Of a stretch of 64,000 bases of DNA, positions 36,501-45,760 are shown one piece after another. Numbering within the stretch: the first letter of the stretch is position 1; each line of letters starts with the position of its first letter. Below the pieces are notes generated by a model that worked only from the letters and a program-made list of their open reading frames with translations, was not told the DNA's origin and ran no database searches. Source of the DNA: Streptomyces fagopyri (GTDB lineage Bacteria; Actinomycetota; Actinomycetes; Streptomycetales; Streptomycetaceae); the NCBI RefSeq assembly GCF_009498275.1, contig NZ_CP045643.1, positions 5,642,001 to 5,706,000 on the forward strand, written 5' to 3'. Both the position numbers and the translations under genes were made by a program.

Positions 36501-38710
36501 TGGCTTCCCGTACCAGTGCGCACGGGTCCGCCGCCCGTGCGCGGCACCCGGTTCCCCACGCCCGGCGCCGAAGGCTGCCGATGCGTTTCCTGCTGCCTTC
36601 GCTGCTCCTCGTCGCCCTGCTCGCCATGCTGATGCTGCGCGGCTACGTCCACAGCGAGATCCTCGCCGACCACCGCATCCAGCCCGAGGCCGTCACCGAC
36701 AAGGTGCCCGAGAGGATCCTCGACGGCGGCCCGGTCATCGACACCCGCGGTGGCCGCACGACCAGCCTGAGCGTCCCCGACCACCGGCTCGTCCTCACCT
36801 TCGACGACGGTCCGGACCCGAAGTGGACGCCCAAGGTCCTCGACGTCCTCAAGAAGCACCACGCGCACGCCGTCTTCTTCGTCACCGGCACCATGGCCTC
36901 GCGCTATCCGGAGCTGGTGCGGCGCATGGTCGAGGAGGGGCACGAGGTCGGCCTCCACACCTTCAACCACCCCGACCTCTCCTACCAGTCGAAGGGACGC
37001 ATCGACTGGGAGCTGTCCCAGAGCCAGCTGGCCCTGGAGGGCGCGGCGGGCATCCGGACCTCCCTCTTCCGCCCCCCGTACTCCTCCTTCGCCGACGCCA
37101 TGGACAACAAGTCCTGGCCGGTGACGAAGTACATCGGCACCCGTGGCTACATCACCGTCGTCAACAACACCGACAGCGAGGACTGGCAGAAGCCCGGCGT
37201 CGACGAGATCATCCGTCGCGCCACGCCCAAGGGCGGCAAGGGCGCGATCGTCCTCATGCACGACTCCGGCGGTGACCGGCACCAGACGGTGGAGGCGCTC
37301 GACAGGTTCCTGCCCCGACTCCAGCGGCGGGGCTACGAGTTCCAGAACCTCACCCAGGCGCTGGACGCCCCCAGCGCGCACACCCCGGTGACCGGCCTCG
37401 ACCTGTGGAAGGGCAAGGCGTGGATCCACCTGGTGGGGGCCTCCGACGCCGTCACCGACGTCCTGGTCGCCGGTATCGCCGTCGTCGGCGTCCTGGTCTT
37501 CACCCGGTTCGGCATGATGCTGGCGCTCTCCGCCGCGCACGCCCGCCGGGTGCGCCGCGACGGCTTCCGCTGGGGACCGGTCCCGGTCACCGAACCGGTG
37601 TCGGTGCTCGTGCCGGCGTACAACGAGGCCAAGTGCATCGAGAACACGGTCCGTTCGCTCATGGCGAGCGAGCACCCCGTCGAGGTGGTGGTCGTCGACG
37701 ACGGTTCGAGCGACGGGACGGCCCGGATCGTCGAGGACCTGCGGCTGCCGAACGTCCGTGTCGTGCGCCAGCTCAACGCGGGCAAGCCCGCGGCCCTCAA
37801 CCGGGGTGTGGCCAACGCCCGGCACGACATCGTCGTGATGATGGACGGCGACACCGTCTTCGAACCGGCCACCGTCGGTGAACTGGTGCAGCCCTTCGCG
37901 GACCCGGGCGTCGGCGCCGTCGCCGGCAACGCGAAGGTCGGCAACCGCGACTCCCTCATCGGTGCCTGGCAGCACATCGAGTACGTGATGGGCTTCAACC
38001 TCGACCGCCGGATGTACGACATCCTGCGCTGCATGCCGACCATCCCCGGCGCGGTCGGCGCCTTCCGCCGCTCCGCCCTGGACCGGGTCGGCGGCATGAG
38101 CGACGACACGCTCGCCGAGGACACCGACATCACGATGGCCCTGCACCGCGACGGCTGGCGGGTGGTGTACGCGGAGAAGGCGCGCGCGTGGACCGAGGCC
38201 CCGGAGTCCGTGCAGCAGCTCTGGTCCCAGCGCTACCGCTGGTCGTACGGCACGATGCAGGCGATCTGGAAGCACCGCGGGGCCGTCGTGGAGAAGGGAC
38301 CCTCGGGCCGCTTCGGACGGGTGGGCCTGCCGCTGGTGTCGCTGTTCATGGTGCTGGCCCCGCTGCTCGCCCCGCTGATCGACGTCTTCCTGCTCTACGG
38401 CGTGGTGTTCGGGCCGACACAGAAGACGATCATCGCGTGGCTCGGTGTCCTCGCCGTCCAGGCGGTCTGCGCGGCGTACGCCTTCCGTCTGGACCGCGAA
38501 CGCATGACCCACCTCATATCGCTCCCGCTCCAGCAGATCCTCTACCGGCAGTTGATGTACATGGTCCTGATCCAGTCCTGGATCACCGCCCTCACCGGAG
38601 GCCGGCTGCGCTGGCAGAAACTCCGGCGTACGGGCGTGGTGGAGGCGCCGGGGGCGATCCCGCGGCAGCGGACGGCCCGGAGCGGGAAGGACCGGAGGCC
38701 GGTCGCATGA
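36500..38710 (+). CDS. matB: bifunctional polysaccharide deacetylase / GT2 synthase MatB
   Basis: 736 residues. An N-terminal helix (FLLPSLLLVALLAMLML) leads to an outer NodB (CE4) domain: TFDDGPD near residue 99, HTFNHPDL metal His pair, RPPYSS, LMHDSGG. A second helix near 320-340 leads to a cytoplasmic GT2 domain from about residue 366 (VSVLVPAYNEAKCIENTV, MMDGDTVFEP, AEDTDIT, QRYRW near 576). Three or four C-terminal helices follow. Layout matches processive GlcNAc synthases fused to a deacetylase, making and trimming a poly-GlcNAc type polymer. It overlaps matA by one base and the acyltransferase as ATGA. Confidence 0.92.
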   Translation: MASRTSAHGSAARARHPVPHARRRRLPMRFLLPSLLLVALLAMLMLRGYVHSEILADHRIQPEAVTDKVPERILDGGPVIDTRGGRTTSLSVPDHRLVLTFDDGPDPKWTPKVLDVLKKHHAHAVFFVTGTMASRYPELVRRMVEEGHEVGLHTFNHPDLSYQSKGRIDWELSQSQLALEGAAGIRTSLFRPPYSSFADAMDNKSWPVTKYIGTRGYITVVNNTDSEDWQKPGVDEIIRRATPKGGKGAIVLMHDSGGDRHQTVEALDRFLPRLQRRGYEFQNLTQALDAPSAHTPVTGLDLWKGKAWIHLVGASDAVTDVLVAGIAVVGVLVFTRFGMMLALSAAHARRVRRDGFRWGPVPVTEPVSVLVPAYNEAKCIENTVRSLMASEHPVEVVVVDDGSSDGTARIVEDLRLPNVRVVRQLNAGKPAALNRGVANARHDIVVMMDGDTVFEPATVGELVQPFADPGVGAVAGNAKVGNRDSLIGAWQHIEYVMGFNLDRRMYDILRCMPTIPGAVGAFRRSALDRVGGMSDDTLAEDTDITMALHRDGWRVVYAEKARAWTEAPESVQQLWSQRYRWSYGTMQAIWKHRGAVVEKGPSGRFGRVGLPLVSLFMVLAPLLAPLIDVFLLYGVVFGPTQKTIIAWLGVLAVQAVCAAYAFRLDRERMTHLISLPLQQILYRQLMYMVLIQSWITALTGGRLRWQKLRRTGVVEAPGAIPRQRTARSGKDRRPVA

Positions 38711-40044
38711 CGACGCACGAGTACACGGCGGGTGCGACCCCGCCCCTGGGCGCCCCGCAGATCAGTACCGGACCGGCGGAGGTGTCCGCGCCGGCGCCCG
38801 CGGCGCCCGCCGGGAAGCCGGGCCGTGACCGCTACCTCGATCTGCTGCGCTCGATCGCCCTGGTCCGGGTGGTCGTCTACCACCTCTTCGGCTGGGCGTG
38901 GCTGTCGATCCTGTTCCCCTCCATGGGCGTGATGTTCGCGCTGGCGGGCTCGCTGATGGCCCGCTCGCTCGAACGCCCGGCCCTGGGGGTGATCCGGGGG
39001 CGCGTGCGTCGTCTGCTGCCCCCGCTCTGGGCCTTCAGCGCGGTCGTACTGGCCCTGATGTTCGCGGGCGGCTGGAACCCCGCGCACGACCCGGACACCG
39101 GCGGCGGCGTCCAGGGAGTCGCCGACGTCCTCAACTACATCCTCCCGGTCGGCGCCCCGCCGTATCCCGCGCACGCCGGCTCCGATTCGGGTCTGCTGGA
39201 CTCGACCTGGGCGGAACAGGCGGCGGGCCCGCTCTGGTACCTGCGCGCCTACCTGTGGTTCGTGGTCGCGTCCCCGCTTCTGCTGTGGGCGTTCCGCCGC
39301 GTTCCCCGGACGACCCTGCTGGCTCCGCTCGCGCTCACGGCGGTGGTCGGCACCGGGCTGGTCATCCTCCCGGGCGAGACGGGCAACGCCGTCACCGACT
39401 TCGCGGTCTACGGCGGCTGCTGGGTCCTCGGGTTCGCCCACCACGAGGGGATGCTGGTGAAGGTCCCCCGCTACCTCGCGATCTCGTGCTCGACGATGAT
39501 GATGGCCTTCGCCCTGTGGTGGGCCTCGGGGCATCCGGGCTCCGAGGGCTGGGACCTGAACGACATCCCGCTGGCCGACGCGCTGTGGTCCTTCGGCTTC
39601 GTGGTGATCCTGCTCCAGTACAGCCCGTCCTGGAAGGAACTGCCGGGCCGCCTGGCCAGGTGGGACAAGCTGGTGACGCTGTCCAACAACCGCGCGGTCA
39701 CCATCTATCTGTGGCACAACATGCTGATCATGGCCACGGTCCCGATCCTCGACCAGATGTACGACCTCCCCTTCATGGACAGCGACCGTGCGACGGGGGC
39801 CCTGGACGCGACGTACACGCTGTGGACGTTCGTCCTGGTGTGGCCTCTGACAGCCCTGGCCGTCCTGGCCTTCGGCTGGATCGAGGACATCGCGGCGAAG
39901 CGCAGCCCGCGGCTGTGGCCGAACGGAGCGAAGCCGAGGGGCGGCGCCTCACGGGGCAACCACCGGATCGCGCCCCAGTCCCCGCCCCAGTCCCCGCCCC
40001 GGTCATCGCCAGGGTCACCCGCACGGGGCAGCCGCCGGGCCTAG
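38707..40044 (+). CDS. acyltransferase family 3 membrane protein of the mat operon
   Basis: 445 residues with about ten membrane segments. Family 3 signature at the start: RYLDLLRSIALVRVVVYHLF; later LWYLRAYLWFVVASPLLL and NNRAVTIYLWHNMLIM. These proteins move acyl groups (acetyl, succinyl) to extracellular sugars, so it probably decorates the MatB polymer. ATG 38707 overlaps the matB stop. The last 35 residues are Pro/Ser/Arg repeats (PQSPPQSPPRSS). Acyl donor and site unknown. Confidence 0.87.
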   Translation: MTTHEYTAGATPPLGAPQISTGPAEVSAPAPAAPAGKPGRDRYLDLLRSIALVRVVVYHLFGWAWLSILFPSMGVMFALAGSLMARSLERPALGVIRGRVRRLLPPLWAFSAVVLALMFAGGWNPAHDPDTGGGVQGVADVLNYILPVGAPPYPAHAGSDSGLLDSTWAEQAAGPLWYLRAYLWFVVASPLLLWAFRRVPRTTLLAPLALTAVVGTGLVILPGETGNAVTDFAVYGGCWVLGFAHHEGMLVKVPRYLAISCSTMMMAFALWWASGHPGSEGWDLNDIPLADALWSFGFVVILLQYSPSWKELPGRLARWDKLVTLSNNRAVTIYLWHNMLIMATVPILDQMYDLPFMDSDRATGALDATYTLWTFVLVWPLTALAVLAFGWIEDIAAKRSPRLWPNGAKPRGGASRGNHRIAPQSPPQSPPRSSPGSPARGSRRA

Positions 40045-40226
40045 ACCCGGGCGGGTGGCGACGGTACGCCGGGGATTCCTCACCGTCGCCCCCGCTCTGT
40101 GGTGAGAGCAACGTTCCGCTCCGGTCACTCGCGGCCACAGCCCGGAAACGCGTCCTCCCTACCTTCGGGACTCAGCAGGTCGTCGGCCGACGCCTGGGCA
40201 CCGCACCGGAGAACCGTGGAGGCGTC

Positions 40227-41606
40227 ATGACAGCCCCGAGCACAGTCCCCGCCCGGAACAGGGGAGGCCGGTGGATCGAGGAGTGGGATCCGGAGGACGA
40301 GACCTTCTGGAACGAGACGGGGGCGAAGGTGGCCCGGCGCAACCTGCTCCTGTCCGTGCTCTCCGAGCACATCGGCTTCTCGGTCTGGACCCTGTGGTCG
40401 GTCATGGTGCTCTTCATGGGGCCCGAGTACGGGCTCACCCCCGCCGACAAGTTCCTGCTCACGTCGATGGTGACGCTGGTCGGGGCCCTGGTGCGGGTGC
40501 CCTACACCTTCGCGGTGGCGGTCTTCGGCGGCAGGAACTGGACGATCGTCTCGGCCTGCCTGCTGCTCGTGCCGACCGTCGCCGCGTTCGTGGTGATGGA
40601 ACCGGGCACCTCGTTCTCCACCTTCCTGCTGGTCGGCTTGCTCGCCGGCATCGGCGGCGGCAACTTCGCCTCCAGCATGACCAACATCAACGCGTTCTTC
40701 CCGCTGCGCCGCAAGGGCTGGGCGCTCGGTCTCAACGCGGGCGGCGGCAACATCGGCGTGCCCGTCATCCAGCTCGTGGCGCTCGCGATCATCGGCGCCG
40801 GCGGCGGGCCCCGCGTGCTGATCGGCGTCTACATCCCGCTCGTCCTCGTCGCCGCCGTGCTGGCCGCCGTCTTCATGGACAACATCGCGTCCGTGCGCAA
40901 CGACACCGGCGCCGCCAAGGACGCCGCGAGGGACGCGCACACCTGGATCATGGCCTTCCTCTACATCGGCACCTTCGGGTCGTTCATCGGCTACGGCTTC
41001 GCCTTCGGGCAGGTGCTGCAGAACGAGTTCGGCCGTACGCCCCTGCAGGCGGCGTACGTCACCTTCGTCGGCCCGCTGCTCGGCTCGCTGATCCGGCCCG
41101 TCGGCGGACGGCTCGCCGACCGGTACGGCGGGGCGCGGATCACGCTGTGGAACTTCGTCGCCATGGCAGGCGCGACCGGGGCCGTCGTGGCCGCGTCGGT
41201 CCAGCGGTCGTTGCCGCTGTTCACGGTCGCGTTCATCGCGCTGTTCGTGCTCACCGGGCTCGGCAACGGCTCGACGTACAAGATGATCCCCGGGATCTTC
41301 CGGGCCAAGGCGGTCGCCCGGGGCCTGCGCGGGGAGGAGGCCGCCTCCTACGGGCGGCGGCTGTCGGGGGCCTCCATGGGACTCATCGGCGCGGTGGGCG
41401 CGCTCGGCGGCGTCGGCATCAACCTCGCCCTGCGGCAGTCCTTCCTCACCTACGGCTCCGGCACCGGCGCGTTCGTGGCCTTCCTCGCCTTCTACGGGCT
41501 GTGCTTCGCGGTCACCTGGGCCGTATACCTTCGCGGGCCCGCACCCCGGACCCGGACCGTCGCAGCCGCGGAGGCGAAGCCGCGGCTCGACTACGCCGAG
41601 GTCTGA
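40227..41606 (+). CDS. narK: nitrate/nitrite transporter NarK
   Basis: 459-residue MFS protein of the nitrate-nitrite porter family: 12 hydrophobic segments, with the NNP signatures GGGNFASSMTNINAFFP and GWALGLNAGGGNIGVP. ATG 40227 has GGAGG five bases upstream. The gap 40045-40226 before it shows GTCAC (40124) and GAAAC (40145), a weak GlnR-like arrangement. nnaR follows, so it belongs to nitrogen assimilation rather than nitrate respiration, though direction of transport is not readable. Confidence 0.92.
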   Translation: MTAPSTVPARNRGGRWIEEWDPEDETFWNETGAKVARRNLLLSVLSEHIGFSVWTLWSVMVLFMGPEYGLTPADKFLLTSMVTLVGALVRVPYTFAVAVFGGRNWTIVSACLLLVPTVAAFVVMEPGTSFSTFLLVGLLAGIGGGNFASSMTNINAFFPLRRKGWALGLNAGGGNIGVPVIQLVALAIIGAGGGPRVLIGVYIPLVLVAAVLAAVFMDNIASVRNDTGAAKDAARDAHTWIMAFLYIGTFGSFIGYGFAFGQVLQNEFGRTPLQAAYVTFVGPLLGSLIRPVGGRLADRYGGARITLWNFVAMAGATGAVVAASVQRSLPLFTVAFIALFVLTGLGNGSTYKMIPGIFRAKAVARGLRGEEAASYGRRLSGASMGLIGAVGALGGVGINLALRQSFLTYGSGTGAFVAFLAFYGLCFAVTWAVYLRGPAPRTRTVAAAEAKPRLDYAEV

Positions 41607-41607
41607 C

Positions 41608-41645
41608 GTAACACGGGTGACATCACGGGGAACCGGGCCTGTCAC
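41608..41645 (+). promoter_or_regulatory. GlnR-like box upstream of nnaR
   Basis: GTAAC, GACAT, GAACC and GTCAC are spaced at exactly 11-base intervals (41608, 41619, 41630, 41641), the a-site/b-site pattern of actinobacterial GlnR boxes. TTGACA at 41652-41657 is a candidate -35. nnaR is, from memory, a GlnR target in S. coelicolor. Confidence 0.65.
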
Positions 41646-41706
41646 GGGGCGTTGACAGGCTCGGTCGGCCGCAAGCGCACGACGACTCCAGCGTGAGACG
41701 AGACCC

Positions 41707-42867
41707 ATGTACGAGGAACCGCAGCGACCCGCCCCGCAGGACCACGGCCCCCTCTCGGGGTTCACCGTGGGCGTGACGGCCGCACGCCGGGCCGACGAGC
41801 TCGGCGCGCTGCTCCAGCGGCGCGGCGCCTGTGTCCAGCACGCCCCCGCCCTGCGTATCGTGCCGCTCGCCGACGACGGCGAACTGCTCGCCGCCACCGG
41901 GGAACTGATCGACCGGGCCCCGGACATCGCGGTGGCCACGACCGCCATCGGCTTCCGCGGCTGGATCGAGGCCGCCGACGGATGGGGACTCGGCGAGGCC
42001 CTGCTCGGACGGCTGCGCGAGGTCGAGGTCCTCGCGCGCGGTCCCAAGGTCAAGGGCGCGATACGGGCCCAGGGACTGACCGAGGAGTGGTCGCCGTCCT
42101 CCGAGTCCATGGCGGAGGTGCTCGACCGGCTCCTGGCCCAGGGCGTGGAGGGCCGCCGGATCGCCGTACAGCTGCACGGTGAACCGCTGCCCGGGTTCGT
42201 GGAGTCGCTGCGGGCGGCGGGCGCCGAGGTGGTGCCCGTGCCGGTGTACCGGTGGATGCCCCCGGAGGACATCGGACCCGTCGACCGGCTGCTGGACGCC
42301 ACCGTCACCCGGGGCCTGGACGCGCTCACCTTCACCAGCGCGCCCGCCGCCGCCTCCCTGCTGTCCCGCGCCGAGGCCCGCGGCCTGCTCCCCGACCTGC
42401 TCGCCGCCCTCCACCACGACGTGCTGCCCGCCTGCGTCGGCCCGGTCACCGCGCTTCCGCTCCAGGCCCACGGCGTCGCGACGGTCCAGCCCGAGCGCTT
42501 CCGGCTCGGCCCCCTCGTCCAACTGCTCTGCCAGGAACTCCCGGGCCGCGCCCGCACGCTGCCGATCGCCGGACACCGGGTGGAGATCCGCGGGCACGCG
42601 GTGCTGGTCGGCCGCGCGCTGCGTCCCGTACCGCCCGCCGGGATGTCGCTGCTGCGGGCCCTGTCGAGGCGGCCGGGCTGGGTGGTGGCGAGGTCCGAGC
42701 TGCTGCGGGCGCTGCCGGGCGCCGGCCGGGACGAGCACGCCGTCGAGACGGCCATGGCCCGGCTGCGCACCGCGCTGGGCGCTCCCGGCCTCATCCAGAC
42801 CGTGGTCAAGCGCGGCTACCGGCTGGCCCTCGACCCGGCCGCCGACGCCAAGTACGCGGACGGGTAG
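41707..42867 (+). CDS. nnaR: uroporphyrinogen-III synthase-like regulator with winged-helix domain
   Basis: 386 residues. A HemD-like domain (about 15-265; FTVGVTAARRADELGALL, LTFTSAPAAASLL) is fused to an OmpR-type winged helix at about 275-380 (MSLLRALSRRPGWVVARSELL, then TAMARLRTALG and TVVKRGYRLAL). This architecture is that of NnaR, a co-activator with GlnR of nitrite/nitrate assimilation genes in S. coelicolor. Catalysis as a real HemD is doubtful. The last 52 bases overlap the 3' end of the convergent DUF1772 gene. Confidence 0.88.
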   Translation: MYEEPQRPAPQDHGPLSGFTVGVTAARRADELGALLQRRGACVQHAPALRIVPLADDGELLAATGELIDRAPDIAVATTAIGFRGWIEAADGWGLGEALLGRLREVEVLARGPKVKGAIRAQGLTEEWSPSSESMAEVLDRLLAQGVEGRRIAVQLHGEPLPGFVESLRAAGAEVVPVPVYRWMPPEDIGPVDRLLDATVTRGLDALTFTSAPAAASLLSRAEARGLLPDLLAALHHDVLPACVGPVTALPLQAHGVATVQPERFRLGPLVQLLCQELPGRARTLPIAGHRVEIRGHAVLVGRALRPVPPAGMSLLRALSRRPGWVVARSELLRALPGAGRDEHAVETAMARLRTALGAPGLIQTVVKRGYRLALDPAADAKYADG

Positions 42868-43370
42868 GCCTCGCGGTGGAGGAACAGGGCACGCGCGAGG
42901 CAGGCCAGGGCGCACGTCGACAGCAGGGCCCGTACGACGTTCCAGGTGACCCAGGCGTCCTCGAAGCGCTCGCGCACGGCGGCCGGGTCGGCGATCCGCG
43001 CCGGGTCGCCCGCGTCCGCCAGCCGGTCGTTGAGCGGGACGTTCACGACGGCGGTGACGAGGAGGGCCAGCACGCAGGCGGCCAGGGCGACCCACACCCA
43101 CCGGCGGTGGGGGCATCCGCGCAACTGCCGGGCGGAGACGGCCGTGAGGACCGGTGCGCCCAGGAAGCTCAGGAAGAACACCGGGTTCTGGATCACGTCG
43201 TTGATGTTCACCATGACCTCGATGAAGACGCGGTCGTCGCTGCGCGCCAGCGCCGGCATGACGTCGCAGGCGAAGATGTAGAAGACCCCGGCGACCAGAC
43301 CCGTCGCGACCGTGGCCGCGCCCAGGACACCTGCGGCGGCCGACGGCCGCCGCCTGCTGTTGTCTGTCAT
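42816..43370 (-). CDS. DUF1772 membrane protein
   Basis: 184 residues with four hydrophobic segments (GAATVATGLVAGVFYIFACD first; VALAACVLALLVTAVVNVPLND third) and the conserved VNVPLND typical of DUF1772/anthrone-oxygenase-like membrane proteins. ATG at 43370. Its 3' end overlaps nnaR by 52 bases in the antisense sense. Function unknown; divergent from the CGNR regulator, which may control it. Confidence 0.8.
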   Translation of the reverse strand: MTDNSRRRPSAAAGVLGAATVATGLVAGVFYIFACDVMPALARSDDRVFIEVMVNINDVIQNPVFFLSFLGAPVLTAVSARQLRGCPHRRWVWVALAACVLALLVTAVVNVPLNDRLADAGDPARIADPAAVRERFEDAWVTWNVVRALLSTCALACLARALFLHREAYPSAYLASAAGSRASR

Positions 43371-43528
43371 GACTCCGAGTCAACCGGCGTGGCCGGAAAG
43401 GGGACATGGCCGAGGCGCGCGGTCGCATAAGCGGACGTCCACGCGGCGGCCCGCGCCGCGGCCCCCGCGCGTGTCCACGGCCTGTGCGGTACCGGGTCTT
43501 CCGGCGGCGCGCGCGGGCATGCACTGTA

Positions 43529-43554
43529 GGGGTTACCCCCACGGCGGTAACCCC
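43529..43554. promoter_or_regulatory. palindromic operator candidate upstream of the CGNR gene
   Basis: GGGGTTACC (43529-43537) and GGTAACCCC (43546-43554), perfect 9-bp arms with an 8-base spacer, 17 bases before the start of the CGNR gene and in the 201-base region shared with the divergent DUF1772 gene. Good candidate for autoregulation. Confidence 0.6.
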
Positions 43555-43571
43555 AAGGCGGTGAAAGGCAC

Positions 43572-44159
43572 ATGGCGTCGGGCATGGCCACGGCCTCGTA
43601 CGAGTTGCGGTTCGACTCCGGGCGGATCTGCCTGGACCTCCTGGCGACCACCCACCCGGAGGAACGGCTCGACGCGGTGGACCGGTTGCGGGTCTGGATC
43701 ACCCGGTCCGGTCTCGTCCCGGCGGGCACACCGCTGTCCGCGGCCGATCCCTCCTGGCTCGTGGGCTTTCGCGAACTACGCGGCCAAGTGGCCCGGTTGG
43801 TCCGCGGGGAACTGGACGGCCGGCCCGCCGAGACGGCGCTCGCCCGGGTCAACGCGCTCGCCCTCGCGGCCCCGCCCGCCCCCGCGGCCGTACGCACCGA
43901 GGACGGCTCGCTGCGGCGCGCGCTGCACGAGCCGCCCGGCTGTCCCGGCCTGCTCGCCGTGATCGCCCGTGACGCCCTCGAACTGCTCACCGATCCGGCG
44001 GCGCGCGCGAGCCTGCGACAATGCGCGGGTGACAACTGCCCGATCGTCTATCTCGACACCTCCCGAGGCAGGCGCCGACGATGGTGCTCGAGCGAGGTGT
44101 GCGGCAACCGGGAGCGCGTGGCCCGGCACCGGCGACGGGCCGCCCTCGCCCGCGCGTGA
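43572..44159 (+). CDS. CGNR zinc-finger protein (ABATE domain)
   Basis: 195 residues. The N-terminal ABATE-type stress-response region (LRFDSGRICLDLLATTHPEER) is followed by the C-terminal CGNR zinc finger: CAGDNCPIVYLDTSRGRRRRWCSSEVCGNRERVARHRRR, cut short here, with four Cys and the name-giving CGNR. Likely a DNA-binding transcription regulator. ATG 43572 has GAAAGG upstream. It probably controls itself and the divergent membrane gene through the shared palindrome. Confidence 0.87.
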   Translation: MASGMATASYELRFDSGRICLDLLATTHPEERLDAVDRLRVWITRSGLVPAGTPLSAADPSWLVGFRELRGQVARLVRGELDGRPAETALARVNALALAAPPAPAAVRTEDGSLRRALHEPPGCPGLLAVIARDALELLTDPAARASLRQCAGDNCPIVYLDTSRGRRRRWCSSEVCGNRERVARHRRRAALARA

Positions 44160-44342
44160 ATCCGCCCCCCGAAGCCCTCTTTCCCACCCCTACGTGATCT
44201 TCCGATCGCGCGGCGTGGTCATGGAGAGATCTTCACAACTCCCCCAGGAAATATGCGCCGTCCCTTTGAACACCGGCCCGACCCCGCACGTACCCCGTCA
44301 TGAGCGACCGACTGGGGGAACCCCCGGACACCGGAGGTAGGC

Positions 44343-44939
44343 GTGCGCAAGGATTCGGCCGTGGCTGATGATGAACGAAGGTCAAGGGCCCGACATCGCA
44401 TGAATCCGTCCGCGTCGGCTTCGTCGAACAGCGAACCCGACGAGGATCTGATGCGTGCGCTGTACCGGGAGCACGCGGGTCCCTTGCTCGCATACGTGCT
44501 GCGGCTGGTCGCCGGAGACCGGCAGCGCGCCGAGGACGTCGTACAGGAAACACTCATCCGTGCCTGGAAGAACGCCGGTCAGCTCAATCGGGCGACCGGT
44601 TCGGTACGACCCTGGCTGGTGACGGTCGCCCGGCGCATCGTCATCGACGGCCACCGCAGCCGGCAGGCCCGGCCGCAGGAGGTGGACCCGGCACCGCTGG
44701 AGGTCATCCCCGCGGAGGACGAGATCGACAAGGCGTTGTGGCTGATGACACTGTCGGACGCGCTGGACGACCTGACCCCTGCTCACAGGGAGGTTCTGGT
44801 CGAAACGTACTTCAAAGGGCGTACGGTCAATGAGGCGGCCGAGACGCTCGGCATACCCAGCGGCACCGTCCGTTCCCGGGTGTTCTACGCCCTGCGGTCG
44901 ATGAAGCTGGCGCTGGAGGAGCGGGGGGTGACGGCGTGA
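44343..44939 (+). CDS. sigU: ECF RNA polymerase sigma factor
   Basis: 198 residues with sigma region 2 (LMRALYREHAGPLLAYVLRL, DVVQETLIRAWKN) and region 4 (LTPAHREVLVETYFKGRTVN, then TLGIPSGTVRSRVFYALRSM), no sigma 3 or 1.1. GTG 44343 has a strong GGAGGT five bases before it. It is coupled by GTGA overlap to an anti-sigma gene, resembling the SigL/RslA type of mycobacteria. The symbol is from S. coelicolor synteny as I recall it (sigU-rsuA) and is less certain than the family. Confidence 0.85.
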   Translation: MRKDSAVADDERRSRARHRMNPSASASSNSEPDEDLMRALYREHAGPLLAYVLRLVAGDRQRAEDVVQETLIRAWKNAGQLNRATGSVRPWLVTVARRIVIDGHRSRQARPQEVDPAPLEVIPAEDEIDKALWLMTLSDALDDLTPAHREVLVETYFKGRTVNEAAETLGIPSGTVRSRVFYALRSMKLALEERGVTA

Positions 44940-45760
44940 ACGCATACGGGGGATACGGAACGGGCGGTCCAGGAGCCATGCAGGGACCACGGGGACAGCA
45001 GAACCCCGGTGACAACATCCACGAGACCGTCGGCGCCTACGCCCTCGGCATCCTCGACGACGCGGAGGCCACGGCCTTCGAGGCCCACCTCGCCACCTGC
45101 GAGTGGTGCGGCCAGCAGCTCGACGAGCTCGCCGGGATGGAGCCGATGCTCGCCGCGCTCGCGGATCTGCCCGCCGCGCAGGGTACCCCGGCCATCGGCG
45201 AGTCGCTGTCCGCCCGCCCGAGCCCACGGCTCGCGGAACGGCTGGTCGACGAGGTCTCGCAACGGCGTGCCGTCAAGCGCCGGCGCGGAATGTACCTGGT
45301 GGCCGCGGCGGCCGCGCTGATCATCGGCGGTCCGCTGACCGTGATGGCGGTGAGCGGCGGCGACGGCGGCACGAAGACGCCCGCCGCGATGGCCACCAGT
45401 CCGGCCAAGGCGGCGTTCCAGACGATGACCGACAAGGTCACGGCCACGGACCCGAAGACCAGCGTCAAAGCGACCGTCGCGGTGGAGCCGAAGGACTGGG
45501 GCACCCACGCGGTCCTCCAGCTCTCGAACGTCAAGGGACCGCTGAAGTGCTCCCTGATCGCCGTCGGCAAGAACGGCGAGCGCGAGACGGTCACCTCCTG
45601 GTCGGTCCCCGACTGGGGCTACGGCATCCCGGGCGCCACGACCGAACAGGCGAAGAACCCCCTGTACGTGCACGGCGGAGCGGCCTTCAAGCCGAACCAG
45701 ATCGACCACTTCGAGGTCATGACCTTCGACGGCAAGCAGCTCGTACAGGTGAAGGCGTGA
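44936..45760 (+). CDS. rsuA: membrane anti-sigma factor with ZAS zinc motif
   Basis: 274 residues. The N-terminal anti-sigma domain carries the zinc motif HLATCEWC (H-x3-C-x2-C) near residues 51-58. One transmembrane helix at about 118-140 (YLVAAAAALIIGGPLTVMAV) leads to an extracytoplasmic RskA-like domain of about 130 residues. GTG start overlaps the sigma stop as GTGA. It holds the sigma factor at the membrane until released, likely by regulated proteolysis. The inducing signal is not evident. Confidence 0.9.
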   Translation: MNAYGGYGTGGPGAMQGPRGQQNPGDNIHETVGAYALGILDDAEATAFEAHLATCEWCGQQLDELAGMEPMLAALADLPAAQGTPAIGESLSARPSPRLAERLVDEVSQRRAVKRRRGMYLVAAAAALIIGGPLTVMAVSGGDGGTKTPAAMATSPAKAAFQTMTDKVTATDPKTSVKATVAVEPKDWGTHAVLQLSNVKGPLKCSLIAVGKNGERETVTSWSVPDWGYGIPGATTEQAKNPLYVHGGAAFKPNQIDHFEVMTFDGKQLVQVKA

